DNA from: Puniceicoccales bacterium
Lineage (GTDB): Bacteria > Verrucomicrobiota > Verrucomicrobiia > Opitutales > LL51
Length of the DNA: 21,259 nucleotides
Assembly (NCBI GenBank): GCA_031278845.1
Contig: JAITJQ010000029.1
Location: 1-21,259 of the forward strand
Reading direction: 5' to 3'
Made by a program: the position numbers and the translations under genes. This document shows, in pieces, positions 1-7,692 of the stretch; positions within the stretch are counted from its first letter, which is position 1; each line of letters opens with the position of its first letter. The notes beneath the pieces are model-generated. The model was not told where the DNA came from, made no database searches, and saw only the letters and a program-made list of their open reading frames with translations.

Positions 1-114
1 GTCCTTGAAGTCCGGAACAACGCTATTGATCAAAGACATGGCAATTTCCTCATTGCTCATGATATGCCGAAACGCCACATCTACTATTGGATTTGCATAG
101 CCATTTAACCCCAT
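1..114 (-). CDS. Rpn-family PD-(D/E)XK nuclease/transposase-like protein, N-terminal fragment
   Basis: The gene runs off the left edge of the window, so only the first 38 residues are visible. They include NPIVDVAFRHIMSNEE followed by a hydrophobic LINSVV stretch. This is the typical N-terminus of the Rpn / PDDEXK_2 family (recombination-promoting nuclease, often annotated as putative transposase), where an N-P-x-x-D-x-A-F-[KR] motif precedes 'F/I-G/S-N-E-E'. The catalytic D-E-x-K part would lie outside the window. I chose the ATG at 114 because family members start just before this motif. An in-frame ATG at 123 would add three residues. Neither has a Shine-Dalgarno sequence, and a TTGACA box lies 32 nt before the 114 start. 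Rpn proteins are common accessory genes in host-associated bacteria. Assignment rests on motif recognition in a short fragment. Confidence 0.72.
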   Translation of the reverse strand, partial: MGLNGYANPIVDVAFRHIMSNEEIAMSLINSVVPDFKD

Positions 115-152
115 ATTGCACATGCATTTTCATAAAAAATAATGTTTGTCAA
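115..152 (-). promoter_or_regulatory. putative promoter of the Rpn-type gene
   Basis: TTGACA on the minus strand (147-152) lies exactly 32 nt before the ATG at 114. No convincing -10 hexamer is seen at 16-18 nt. The support is the matching spacing in front of three other accessory genes here (32-33 nt). Confidence 0.35.
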
Positions 153-213
153 GAGAAAATATTAAGTAAAAATATAAAAATAACACTTTCGAAAGTCATC
201 CGGGTATTCGATC

Positions 214-798
214 TTAGCTCAAAAATCCAGTGATGTAGAGTTCTTGCGCCGAGGATTTTTCTACCCCACGCATGGAAAAATATCGCAAAACCTCCTGATC
301 AATCCCACCAATCGCTGCGCCATGAAAACATTCCACATCCTTTGAACGGATATCCATTGCAGGCTCCGTATGTACACAAGCTCCCGATGAAAGCATTAAA
401 TTCTTATTTTTTTGCTCCACTTTCACCCCAACAATATGCTCCGGTATTTCGATCTTTCCACAGTAATCCATTTGCGCTTCGTCTTCACAAACACACTTCA
501 CCTCAACCATCGATTTACTATCATTACCCACATGCCTCTGGAGTGTCCTAAACGTAAAAGTTGACCGCTTTCGCCCATGACATAATAGGCGAACCGTAGC
601 TTCTGCCCTTTCTTCCAAAACTAACTGCAAAGCAATTTTCCGATTTCCAGAAGGACGAAAATCTACACGTAAAAAACCCTCTCCTTTGATGCAAAAACGA
701 AAAAGAATACCGTCTGTTCCTTCAGACTCTACACTCCGAACGACATTTTTTTCCTCTAAAAATGTACATGACCCGAATTGTTCATTAGCCCATTGCAT
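214..798 (-). CDS. short SufD-like Fe-S cluster assembly protein
   Basis: This 194-residue protein matches the SufB/SufD core family over its second half. The C-terminal block (about residues 137-194) shows the run SSGACVHTEPAMDIRSKDVE, then CFHGAAIGG, then RYFSMRG, ending in a helical tail with GFL. This is the SufD signature, including the His after the conserved Cys-x-His-Gly. SufD pairs with SufB and the ATPase SufC as a scaffold for Fe-S cluster assembly in the cytosol. Usual SufD proteins are about 400 residues, so this one holds only the beta-helix core and C-terminus. The gene starts 9 nt after the recA stop, and AAGGAG directly abuts the ATG with no spacer, an unusual arrangement. 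A TAG just upstream excludes an earlier in-frame start. It may be a streamlined SufD or a 5'-truncated gene; no sufB or sufC is in the window. Confidence 0.75.
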   Translation of the reverse strand: MQWANEQFGSCTFLEEKNVVRSVESEGTDGILFRFCIKGEGFLRVDFRPSGNRKIALQLVLEERAEATVRLLCHGRKRSTFTFRTLQRHVGNDSKSMVEVKCVCEDEAQMDYCGKIEIPEHIVGVKVEQKNKNLMLSSGACVHTEPAMDIRSKDVECFHGAAIGGIDQEVLRYFSMRGVEKSSAQELYITGFLS

Positions 799-807
799 CT
801 CCTTATC

Positions 808-1863
808 CTATGTGACTTCCAAGTCTTTTACGCTCTCCGCTAGAACAGTTCCGCCCGATACATTGACCTTCGAAACAATCGCTTTCCCTATGGTTTGCGA
901 TAATTCTGCGTCATTGCGTAGGGCTTGCTTCGCGCTTTCTCGGCCCTGTCCGACCATCTTCCCTTCAAATGATATCCAAGATCCCTTTTTTTCCAAAATA
1001 TTATACTCTAACCCTAGATCAATGAGCGAACCCGCCCGCGAAATACCTTCATCGTGCGTGATATCGAACTCGCACTCCGTAAACGGTGGTGCAACCTTAT
1101 TTTTTACAACCTTAACGCGGGTACGATTCCCTAAAAATTTCCCAGCATTATCTTTAATTTGATTGATGCGACGGATATCTAAACGTACGGAAGAAAAAAA
1201 TTTCAGCGCACGACCTCCCGGTGTTGTTTCCGGACTTCCAAACATGACACCAATTTTTTCGCGGATCTGATTCGTAAAAATACAAATACATTGAGTCTTA
1301 CTCACTACGGAAGTTAATCGCCGCATGGCCTGGCTCATCATGCGTGCCTGGAGACCGATCGTTGCGTCGCCGATCTGACCATCGAGCTCCGCCTTCGGAA
1401 TAAGCGCCGCAACGGAATCGATTACAATGACGTCGATCGTCCCAGAACGGATTAGCGTTTCCGCGATGTTTAGAGCATCTTCGCCGCTTTCCGGCTGCGA
1501 AACCATTAGATTATCGAGATCGACGCCGAGGATACGCGTATATTTCGGATCGAGTGCATGTTCCACATCGACAAAGACTGCATTACCGCCTTGGCGTTGG
1601 GCTTCGGCAATAACGCTGAGGCAAAGGGTCGTCTTTCCCGAGGACTCTGGACCAAAAATTTCACAGATTCTCCCCCGGGGGAGTCCACCAACTCCAAGTG
1701 CTAGATCGAGGGATAATGATCCAGTGGAGATTACCGAAACATTCATCTTTTTAGCATCACCCATTCGCATCAACGATCCTTCTCCAAACTGCTTATTTAC
1801 AGCGGAAATCGCTAGATCTATGGGCTGATTGCGAGGGTTATTTTTCGATACATCATCCGGCAT
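808..1863 (-). CDS. recA: recombinase RecA
   Basis: A 351-residue protein of normal RecA length. Walker A is GPESSGKT at residues 71-78, the catalytic Glu sits in DVEHALDP (about 101), and Walker B is VIVIDS near 145-150. The L2/ssDNA-binding region contains TNQIREKIGVMFGSPETTPGGRALKF as two adjacent conserved blocks. RecA forms ATP-dependent filaments on single-stranded DNA, drives homologous recombination and triggers LexA-type self-cleavage. The start is the ATG at 1863. It lacks a clear Shine-Dalgarno sequence, and a weak TTGAAG/AAGAAT promoter ends 6 nt upstream. The gene is followed 9 nt later by the SufD-like gene, so the two are probably cotranscribed. No SOS box was recognised upstream. 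Confidence 0.98.
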   Translation of the reverse strand: MPDDVSKNNPRNQPIDLAISAVNKQFGEGSLMRMGDAKKMNVSVISTGSLSLDLALGVGGLPRGRICEIFGPESSGKTTLCLSVIAEAQRQGGNAVFVDVEHALDPKYTRILGVDLDNLMVSQPESGEDALNIAETLIRSGTIDVIVIDSVAALIPKAELDGQIGDATIGLQARMMSQAMRRLTSVVSKTQCICIFTNQIREKIGVMFGSPETTPGGRALKFFSSVRLDIRRINQIKDNAGKFLGNRTRVKVVKNKVAPPFTECEFDITHDEGISRAGSLIDLGLEYNILEKKGSWISFEGKMVGQGRESAKQALRNDAELSQTIGKAIVSKVNVSGGTVLAESVKDLEVT

Positions 1864-1898
1864 ATTAGGATTCTTATTTCAAAAATTTTGCACTTCAA
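1864..1898 (-). promoter_or_regulatory. possible recA promoter
   Basis: Reading the minus strand, TTGAAG (1893-1898), a 17-nt spacer and AAGAAT (1870-1875) precede the recA ATG by only 6 nt. The hexamers match the sigma-70 consensus moderately. The rest of the recA upstream gap (to 2085) shows only a 12-bp direct repeat AAAATTTTGCAC at 1882-1893 and 2028-2039, probably chance in AT-rich DNA. Confidence 0.35.
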
Positions 1899-2085
1899 GC
1901 CTAATTAAAAATTTCTTCCATATTTCCAGATTATTCAAAGCGCAACGCATTTTCGATCCGTTTTCATTGCAAAATTCCTAGCTTGCTTCATTACTTTTTG
2001 AGAGCCATTTCTCCCATCTGGAATACTAAAATTTTGCACCGTATAACTTCGCACCGCGGAACTTCTACTTTCTTCGCCGGAGTTC

Positions 2086-2963
2086 CTATTTCTTTCTCGT
2101 CCCATTTTTTGAGGAACACCTACCGTGGACGCTTTTTCTCCCTCCCCCTTTTTCGGGACTCATTCTCCATCGATTGTTGATTTCCTTCGCTTGGTATAAT
2201 TTAAAATCATTACCTTCCGAGTCCTCATCTGTTGTCCTTTCTGCGTCTCTTATCATTGAAATTATTTTCTGATTACCACCGACCCTGGCATAATCCAACG
2301 CTGACCATTTTAGGTTATCGCGGGCAAAAAGCTGAATGTCTTCACACTCCAATAAAAGCTCAACCATGGATATGTTACCACTTTGCACCGCCAAAATCAA
2401 AAGTGTCCGTCGATTTCCATCGGAAGTGTTCACATCGACTCCTGCCCTAAGACAAAACTCAAAAGAAGAAAGTTGACCAAAAAATATAGCATAACACACT
2501 GGTAGCCAACCGAAAACACACTGGTAGCCAACCGAAAATTGTATCGTCATCCCATATAGTATTCCATTGGGTTTCTTCGTAATGCCTTATCTTTTCCATG
2601 AGATCTCTTCTGCCAAACACCATAGCAACGATAAATAGAGCGGCTCGAATCGCTCCATTTATAGTAAGAAGTCGTTTAACCAATAATTCTAAGTCCCGTT
2701 CAAAGTCATTGCGATTTTCACGTATTGCAGCTATGATATTTTGGAAATCCATATCCCCAAACGGCATTTTTCGATATATGTTAAAAGAATTCAGTGAGTG
2801 GATACGCATCCCACCTCGACATATTTCTTTCTTTGACTGTTTTTACAACTATAGGAATCTCATTTTCCAGCTCCCACAAAGCACTTTTACTTGTACTGCC
2901 CATTAACGCCAATACCACGAAGACCATTAATAGACAACTGATTTCTTTTTTTGAATTTTTCAT
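2086..2963 (-). pseudogene. secreted ankyrin-repeat protein gene, broken by two frame changes
   Basis: Three overlapping open segments in different frames make up one gene. The first (from ATG 2963) encodes a signal peptide beginning MKNSKKEISCLLMVFVVLAL and runs to a stop at 2781. The second continues with KMPFGDMDFQNIIAAI to about DDDTIFGWLPVC. The third carries ankyrin repeats, including LRAGVDVNTSDGN, TLLILAVQSGNISMVELLL and SALDYARVGGN. Removing one T from the TTTT run at 2783-2786 and one copy of the 22-bp tandem duplication at 2495-2538 restores a single frame of 284 residues with a signal peptide and about three C-terminal ankyrin repeats. Ankyrin repeats mediate protein binding; exported ones are often host-directed. 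As read, the gene cannot make the full protein. It may be a decaying gene or a reversible (phase-variable) one. A TTGACG box at 3008-3013 may be its -35. Confidence 0.75.
2495..2538 (+). repeat. exact 22-bp tandem duplication inside the ankyrin gene
   Basis: Two identical 22-bp units, 2495-2516 and 2517-2538 (each starting CACACTGG and ending CCGAAAA), lie head to tail. The boundary can slide by the shared AA. Because 22 is not a multiple of 3, the duplication switches the reading frame of the ankyrin gene: both copies encode FGWLPVC in the two different frames. Confidence 0.95.
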
Positions 2964-3117
2964 ACCATCGATTTCCGATATTTTAACAAAAGGCAATATA
3001 ATATTAACGTCAAGCTTTATTTCTATTTTTTTAACTCTACAGAAAAACGATTTTCCTCCGCTCCAAATATTGCCTCTTATTACTACAAAAAGAGAATTTT
3101 GTATCTGAATTTCGATT

Positions 3118-3573
3118 TTAGCGGCTCAAATCGCTCTGCCCCAAAACTTCGTAGCCGCTACGCGTGAGCATTTCAGTACCCGCAACGACATCGTCAACCA
3201 TAAGGATGATACCCGTTCGACTTTGAGTATTAATCATCAGCCCGTAAGCGTATAAAACACTGATTTCCCCCGCTCTGAGACAGCGTAAAATTCCATCTAA
3301 ATTATCCAAACTCCTAAGGCAAACGACAATTACTTCGCGTTCACAAAAATGAATACCGTGGGCCTCGAGCAGGGCACGCACTTCACTTGAGGACTCGGTT
3401 ATGAAACGTACACAGCTTATCTCCATACCATACTCCCCCATAAATCCGAGTATATAATGGCCATTCGCAACGATAAGGTTCACGAAATTACTGATCCAAC
3501 TGTCCTTCGTTTCGCAACTAACCGTAAATTGAATGACGCGATCCTTCGGCTTTACGCCCCCCTTGACCTCCAT
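3118..3573 (-). CDS. tandem ACT-domain protein
   Basis: This 151-residue protein has the layout of small double-ACT proteins. The first domain (about residues 14-75) includes SNFVNLIVANGHYILGFMGE, a beta strand with ISCVRFI and a second helix SSEVRALLEAHGI. The second (about 78-148) has VIVVCLRSLDNLDGILRCL, ISVLYAYGL and TGIILMVDD. ACT domains bind amino acids or other small ligands and usually control metabolic enzymes, but stand-alone proteins of this type have no fixed function. The start ATG at 3573 is supported by AAGGAG four nucleotides upstream. It has no close partner: 3574-3810 separates it from exonuclease III and holds nothing I recognise. Likely a cytosolic ligand-binding regulator; the ligand cannot be deduced. 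Confidence 0.65.
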   Translation of the reverse strand: MEVKGGVKPKDRVIQFTVSCETKDSWISNFVNLIVANGHYILGFMGEYGMEISCVRFITESSSEVRALLEAHGIHFCEREVIVVCLRSLDNLDGILRCLRAGEISVLYAYGLMINTQSRTGIILMVDDVVAGTEMLTRSGYEVLGQSDLSR

Positions 3574-3810
3574 AAAACTCCTTTTAATGTCTTATTCTTT
3601 TTTGTCCATACTTTCTATCACAAAAATCTCTTTTATAAACACTTCGCCCCAACTTTATTGTTTTGCTTTCAAAATTCTCCAAAATATAATTGGAAAAATC
3701 ACATGACCACCATGCGTATTCAGCCCATATCTCCCAACGAACCAATCCATATATAATTCATTCCATAGCAGAAATGCAGAATTCGATCCCTCGGCATGTA
3801 TTTGCTGATG

Positions 3811-4662
3811 CTATAATTGTATACCAATCGGTGCGTGGTCTGATCCCATGACGTCCGTATAAATTTCGATACTTTTTATTTGTGGGGCGATCGCTTCCGA
3901 TGCCAGAAAATAATCAATTCTCCAACCGATATTCCGTTGCCGCGCCGCCATCCGATAGCTCCACCACGTATAACAACCGGATTTATCGGGATAGAATTGT
4001 CGAAAAATATCCTTAAATCCATTAGCAACATAACGTGAAAAACCTTCCCGTTCCTCATCAGTAAACCCGGCAGACAAGTGATTGCGTTCAGGGCTAGCGA
4101 GATCAATTTCCTGGTGTGCAACATTAAAATCGCCGCAGACGATGACCGGTTTTTGTTTCCGCAATGTTTCTAAAAATGTACAAAATGCAGGATCCCAAGT
4201 TTTATGGCGAAATTCTAAGCGCATGAGTTCCGCTCCAGCATTCGGCGTATAAACATTGACGAGAAAAAAATCGTTACAGTCGGCAACTTGCACTCTTCCC
4301 TCCTGCGGTTCAATGAGAACGTTCGGCATCGAAACCCAATGATCAAAATGCAACCCATTGCTACTTCGCTCTCCCAATGTTCCACGTGGAACATTGGCTA
4401 CATCACTTTGATTGTCATTGTTAGATGTGACAGTTAATTCTTTTTTAGAAAAAACTGCCGTCCCTGAATAGCCGAGACGCTCGGCAGAGTGGAAATATTT
4501 AAAAGCGAATTGTTGTAAGAAATCGAAATTCGGCAATTGTGTTGGCTTTACTTTTATTTCCTGCAAACATAAAATATCTGGATTAAGACGAAGCATATCA
4601 CTTTCGAAATTTTTCTCTAAAATCGCACGTAACCCGTTTACATTCCACGATATAATTTTCAT
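3811..4662 (-). CDS. xthA: exodeoxyribonuclease III (AP endonuclease family)
   Basis: A 283-residue EEP-fold nuclease. From the chosen ATG at 4662 it begins MKIISWNVNGLRAI with the metal-binding Asn. It continues with LCLQEIKV (catalytic Glu), YSGTAVFSKK, NVYTPNAGAE, CGDFNVAH (catalytic Asp-Asn), YTWWSYR, NIGWRIDYFL and GSDHAPIG (catalytic Asp-His), so all active-site blocks are present. ExoIII cleaves at abasic sites and trims 3' ends in base excision repair. An upstream non-ATG extension of 14 residues is possible but unlike the family. Between FSKKE and EGRV there are about 45 residues where relatives have roughly 15. That extra segment contains NVPRGT, encoded by a perfect parS-type palindrome at 4374-4397. 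No Shine-Dalgarno sequence is clear. Confidence 0.95.
   Translation of the reverse strand: MKIISWNVNGLRAILEKNFESDMLRLNPDILCLQEIKVKPTQLPNFDFLQQFAFKYFHSAERLGYSGTAVFSKKELTVTSNNDNQSDVANVPRGTLGERSSNGLHFDHWVSMPNVLIEPQEGRVQVADCNDFFLVNVYTPNAGAELMRLEFRHKTWDPAFCTFLETLRKQKPVIVCGDFNVAHQEIDLASPERNHLSAGFTDEEREGFSRYVANGFKDIFRQFYPDKSGCYTWWSYRMAARQRNIGWRIDYFLASEAIAPQIKSIEIYTDVMGSDHAPIGIQL
4374..4397. other. parS-like centromere site within xthA
   Basis: The 16-bp core TGTTCCACGTGGAACA (4378-4393) is the known ParB-binding parS motif with symmetric arms. Here it is extended to a 24-bp perfect palindrome by CCAA and TTGG at the ends. ParB spreads from such sites to organise and segregate the origin region. A second copy of the core is at 5269-5284. 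The site lies in coding DNA, in a segment that is extra relative to normal ExoIII. No parA or parB gene is in the window. Confidence 0.88.
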
Positions 4663-4729
4663 TAGGTACCATTTGAAAACTTGAACAAGGACGGCAAGCC
4701 ACAAATGCCCTCCGGGAAATGCCTAAAAT

Positions 4730-5176
4730 TTAGATCGGCCGCCCACTGTTACCTTTAAAACTATACTCCCAAATTATATTATAACGCGGATGGCGAAATG
4801 AAGAGGAAATATTAAAGGCAAAAATAGCGAGAGAAAAAGAGGCAAAAGCCGGAATTTGGGAGCGAAATTTGGAAAGCGTAAAGCCAAAAAGGAATTGAAA
4901 CTTTCCGATGGCCGTTTCTGGGAGAGAACATTTTCGGTGCAACTTTTTTCTATCGGAGTATTTTATTTCGAATTGAGTAATTTTTTGTTTTTCCGTTAGG
5001 ACCAGATGGAGCTTTAAACCAAATGTAGTTTTCGTCGAAGCATGTGTCCCATTGGCCACTCCTCGAAAAGTTCGATGTCGGTTCGCACGTACATTTTCGC
5101 AAACCGGGAGGGGCGTGGAATCGATCAACAGGAACCTCGATTTTTTCTCCCGTTGTGCCAATTGGAAATAATCTAA
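4730..5176 (-). mobile_element. degenerate IS982-like transposase remnant
   Basis: An open minus-strand frame lacking an ATG start (a TTG at 5161 is the first candidate, with a TGA just upstream) encodes LLIDSTPLPVCENVRANRHR, then FRGVANGTHAS and TTFGLKLHLVLTEKQK. This is the core signature of IS982-family transposases: IDST, VC, R, H/K-x-F-K/R-G-x-A and G-x-K-L-H-L, around the first catalytic Asp. The normal N-terminus (about 100 residues) is missing, and past about residue 75 the reading drifts into unrecognised sequence without the second and third acidic residues. Terminal inverted repeats and target duplications were not found. It is a dead fragment between xthA and prfB, lying between the two parS sites. 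Confidence 0.62.
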
Positions 5177-5268
5177 TCAAGCTTGGGAGAATGATTTTCA
5201 TTTAATCCTCCTAAGCCCTTTGACCTTTTATTCAGGCCATTTCATTTCGCCATTCGCGTATTATTCAT

Positions 5269-5284
5269 TGTTCCACGTGGAACA
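5269..5284. other. parS-like centromere site, intergenic
   Basis: A 16-bp perfect palindrome TGTTCCACGTGGAACA, identical to the core at 4378-4393 and 891 bp from it, 25 bp past the prfB stop. It matches the bacterial parS consensus bound by ParB. Paired parS sites near an origin are typical of ParABS systems. Confidence 0.88.
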
Positions 5285-5308
5285 TATCGCCCCTAGGACG
5301 TCCATTTC

Positions 5309-6445
5309 TCATTTATTCAGCCGAGTATGACGCTGCCGTGCCTTCGGACATCCAGCCCGTAACCACCCGTTGATGAAAAAATCAATATCGCCATTCAAGA
5401 CGCTCATCACATCGCTGTTCTCGATACCCGTCCGTAAATCTTTTACCATCTGGTACGGCTGCAAGACATAGCTGCGAATCTGGTATCCCCAGCCCATTTC
5501 ACCCTTTTCGCCGTAGAATTTTTCCATTTCACCACGTTTCTCGTCTTCCATTTTTTCCCATAAACGGGAACGTAACGTTTTCATTGCAAAGTCCTTATTC
5601 TTGTACTGCGAACGCTCATTTTGGCAAGTTACGACGATGCCCGTCGGTAAATGAGTAATGCGAATCGCCGATTCCGTCTTATTCACATGTTGACCACCTT
5701 TACCGCTCGAACGATAGGTATCAATGCGAATTTCATCGTCGCGGATCTCAATTTCATCGTCGCCCTCAATTTCCGCAATGACATCCACCGCACAAAATGA
5801 GGTATGCCGTCGCTTATTCGCATCAAATGGACTAATTCGCACCAAACGATGGACCCCGCGTTCCGACTTCGCGTAACCGTAGGCATTTTGCCCGATAATA
5901 CGAATCGTCGCGCGACCAATTCCAGCCTCTTCGCCCGGTTGAATATCTTGGATTTCCACGCCAAATCCCCGACACTCCGTCCAACGCAGATACATTCGCA
6001 GCAACATGTCCGCCCAATCGCAGGACTCCGTCCCGCCTGCCCCCGTATGAATCGTTAAAATCGCATTGCAACGATCATGTTTTCCCGACAGGAATAAGGT
6101 AATTTCGCGATTATCCAGTTCTTGCGAAAGTTTGTTAACATCTTTCTTAAAATCTACGAGTAGTGATTCGTCATCCTCTTCGCGCAGCAACGCCATGAAC
6201 GAATCGAGCTCAAGAATTTTATTTCTCAACGTGATTACGACTTCAATGGCTCCTTTGAGCGCACTAAGTTGTTGCATAATTTCCCGAGCTTCATCCGGAT
6301 TATTCCAAAATTTCGCTTCGGATATTTTTTGTTCTAGGGTGGCTATGGTCTGTTTTTTCCCGTCGACATCCGTAAAGGCGACGAGCAAATCGACCCGTCG
6401 CACCAAATCACCAACGAGAGTCACGATTTCCTGAGGAATTACCAC
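5309..6445 (-). CDS. prfB: peptide chain release factor 2
   Basis: A 378-residue class I release factor. The N-terminal coiled coil (residues 1-110) is followed by TGAGGTESCDWADML, the stop-codon recognition tripeptide SPF at 205-207 (diagnostic for RF2, which reads UAA/UGA), and the catalytic GGQ at 250-252 in SSGKGGQHVNKTESA, which triggers peptidyl-tRNA hydrolysis. The frame is open from a GTG at 6445. A TAG four codons upstream rules out an ATG start further out, and no Shine-Dalgarno sequence is evident. Where E. coli and many others carry the in-frame TGA and +1 frameshift that autoregulates RF2, this gene reads straight through (VAFTDVDG), so that control is absent. It ends 25 bp before a parS site. 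Confidence 0.96.
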   Translation of the reverse strand: MVIPQEIVTLVGDLVRRVDLLVAFTDVDGKKQTIATLEQKISEAKFWNNPDEAREIMQQLSALKGAIEVVITLRNKILELDSFMALLREEDDESLLVDFKKDVNKLSQELDNREITLFLSGKHDRCNAILTIHTGAGGTESCDWADMLLRMYLRWTECRGFGVEIQDIQPGEEAGIGRATIRIIGQNAYGYAKSERGVHRLVRISPFDANKRRHTSFCAVDVIAEIEGDDEIEIRDDEIRIDTYRSSGKGGQHVNKTESAIRITHLPTGIVVTCQNERSQYKNKDFAMKTLRSRLWEKMEDEKRGEMEKFYGEKGEMGWGYQIRSYVLQPYQMVKDLRTGIENSDVMSVLNGDIDFFINGWLRAGCPKARQRHTRLNK

Positions 6446-6490
6446 GGATAAAACTAGAAAACAAATACCTCCCGTCGCAAGAAAAATGTG

Positions 6491-6841
6491 TCACAGCCCA
6501 GGAGGATTGTCCCCACTCCCCCTAGGTGCTCTAGCCGCTGCGATGAGTCTCCGTACTTCGCGTGCTTTGACCAGAATCTCATCTCCTTCAGTTCCCCCTC
6601 CTGGGGATACCTCGTCTGCGGCTTCTTCTTCCAAAAATTCTTGAAGTATATCAACAAGCTGTTCCATGTTTTTCCGTATTCCAGTTAGGCATGCTTGTAC
6701 TTCAGCATCAATCAAAATTTCGTTTTTATATAGTTCCCGTAAAGTTTTTAAGTCAAATCCATTCGAACCAGAAACGCTATTACTCAAAAAACAGAGTATC
6801 AAAATAGCACTCCCCAGCGATATTTTCATCTTCTTTAACAT
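6491..6841 (-). CDS. small secreted helical protein of unknown function
   Basis: From the ATG at 6841 the protein has 116 residues, beginning MLKKMKISLGSAILILCFLS followed by a probable signal-peptidase site near NSVSG-SNG. The mature part is mostly predicted helix (LKTLRELYKNEI, MEQLVDILQEFLEEEAADE), then a Gly/Glu hinge and a second helix (KAREVRRLIAAARA), ending in a Pro/Gly tail. I recognise no family and no ankyrin repeat. The open frame extends upstream to 6946, but the extension is Lys-rich and lacks signal-peptide character. The start context matches those of the ankyrin gene at 7692 and the pseudogene at 8168: same ungapped signal-peptide pattern, no Shine-Dalgarno, and a TCGACA box 33 nt upstream. 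It is probably exported and related to its neighbours only through this 5' module. Confidence 0.6.
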   Translation of the reverse strand: MLKKMKISLGSAILILCFLSNSVSGSNGFDLKTLRELYKNEILIDAEVQACLTGIRKNMEQLVDILQEFLEEEAADEVSPGGGTEGDEILVKAREVRRLIAAARAPRGSGDNPPGL

Positions 6842-6880
6842 AATGAGAAGAGATAAGTTCAACAAAACGACCTTTGTCGA
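6842..6880 (-). promoter_or_regulatory. putative promoter of the secreted helical protein
   Basis: TCGACA (6875-6880, minus strand) stands 33 nt before the ATG at 6841. A weak TTATCT at 18-nt spacing could serve as -10, which would put the transcript start at or next to the start codon. The hexamer match is poor; the conserved distance is the main support. Confidence 0.35.
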
Positions 6881-7056
6881 GTTTTTTTTTATTTTCAGAA
6901 ACTTTTTCCGGCTCTTTTTTTCCTGCTTACATATTTCGCCGTTCACCGAGCGCTAATATTGCGCGGTGCCAATGAACTGGCGTAAAACGTTCGAATAAAA
7001 AAAGATTCCCCTACACTTAGAAGAACCCTTTGTTTCCCATCGCTGAAGCCAAATTT

Positions 7057-7692
7057 CTACTCTACAGCTTGCTGGGCATGAGTTTCAGTCCATTTTGCTT
7101 CCGCGGTACGGAGTATTTGAATCGCTTTTTCGCACCCCTCCAGCAAAGCCTCCGAATCTGCACTTTTATCTTCTATTGGCAATCCTCTTTCTTCATTCCG
7201 CCATTCTTCCAAAAATTGGCGCGCTACCTTACCATCCGTATTCTTTAAACAAGGATTCGTGCCACAAGCAAGTAACATTTCTATCTCTTCTTGGAATCCA
7301 ATACATGAACTATTAAGACAATCTATAAAGCAGAGAATCATATAATGCAAAATCGTATTGCCTTTATCGTCCCGATTATTAACATTTATACCGGGTAGGC
7401 AAAGCAGCGTTGCAAAAACTTCCGGACAACAACTCCCGTATAACAGGGTTTTTCCTCCTTCACGTTTGCTAGTAAAATCGGCACCCGATCGGATACGTTT
7501 CGCAATTCCCACAACACCATCTAAACCTTCCGCATTTTTTATGTAGTCCCATAAATCTTCTTCTTGAGAAATTTCCTCCGATGCATCGGATACATCGACA
7601 AAGACAGCAGACTCTGCACCGTAAATATGATTTCCTAATAACCCGAATGCCAAAAAGACACTCCCAACGATTATATTTTTATTCCCAAACAT
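7057..7692 (-). CDS. secreted ankyrin-repeat protein
   Basis: A 211-residue protein starting MFGNKNIIVGSVFLAFGLLG, a signal peptide with a likely cleavage near HIYGAES. The mature protein has an acidic N-terminal part (about 28-62), then degenerate ankyrin units: GADFTSKREGGKTLLYGSCC, LLCLPGINVNNRDDKGNTILHYMI and LLACGTNPCLKNTDGKVARQFL. A charged helical tail (EWRNEERG to the end) follows. Ankyrin repeats bind proteins, and the export signal suggests action outside the cytoplasm, possibly on a host, though no target can be named. There is no Shine-Dalgarno sequence; TTGACA sits 32 nt upstream. It is the only apparently intact ankyrin gene of the three in the window. Confidence 0.82.
   Translation of the reverse strand: MFGNKNIIVGSVFLAFGLLGNHIYGAESAVFVDVSDASEEISQEEDLWDYIKNAEGLDGVVGIAKRIRSGADFTSKREGGKTLLYGSCCPEVFATLLCLPGINVNNRDDKGNTILHYMILCFIDCLNSSCIGFQEEIEMLLACGTNPCLKNTDGKVARQFLEEWRNEERGLPIEDKSADSEALLEGCEKAIQILRTAEAKWTETHAQQAVE

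Noticed and set aside
686..1828. Plus-strand open frames opposite sufD and recA
   Set aside because: Antisense to well-supported genes, with no ribosome binding site or known motif.
4950..5201. 83-codon minus-strand open frame
   Set aside because: Overlaps the transposase remnant in another frame; its translation has no family resemblance, while the other frame shows IS982 motifs.
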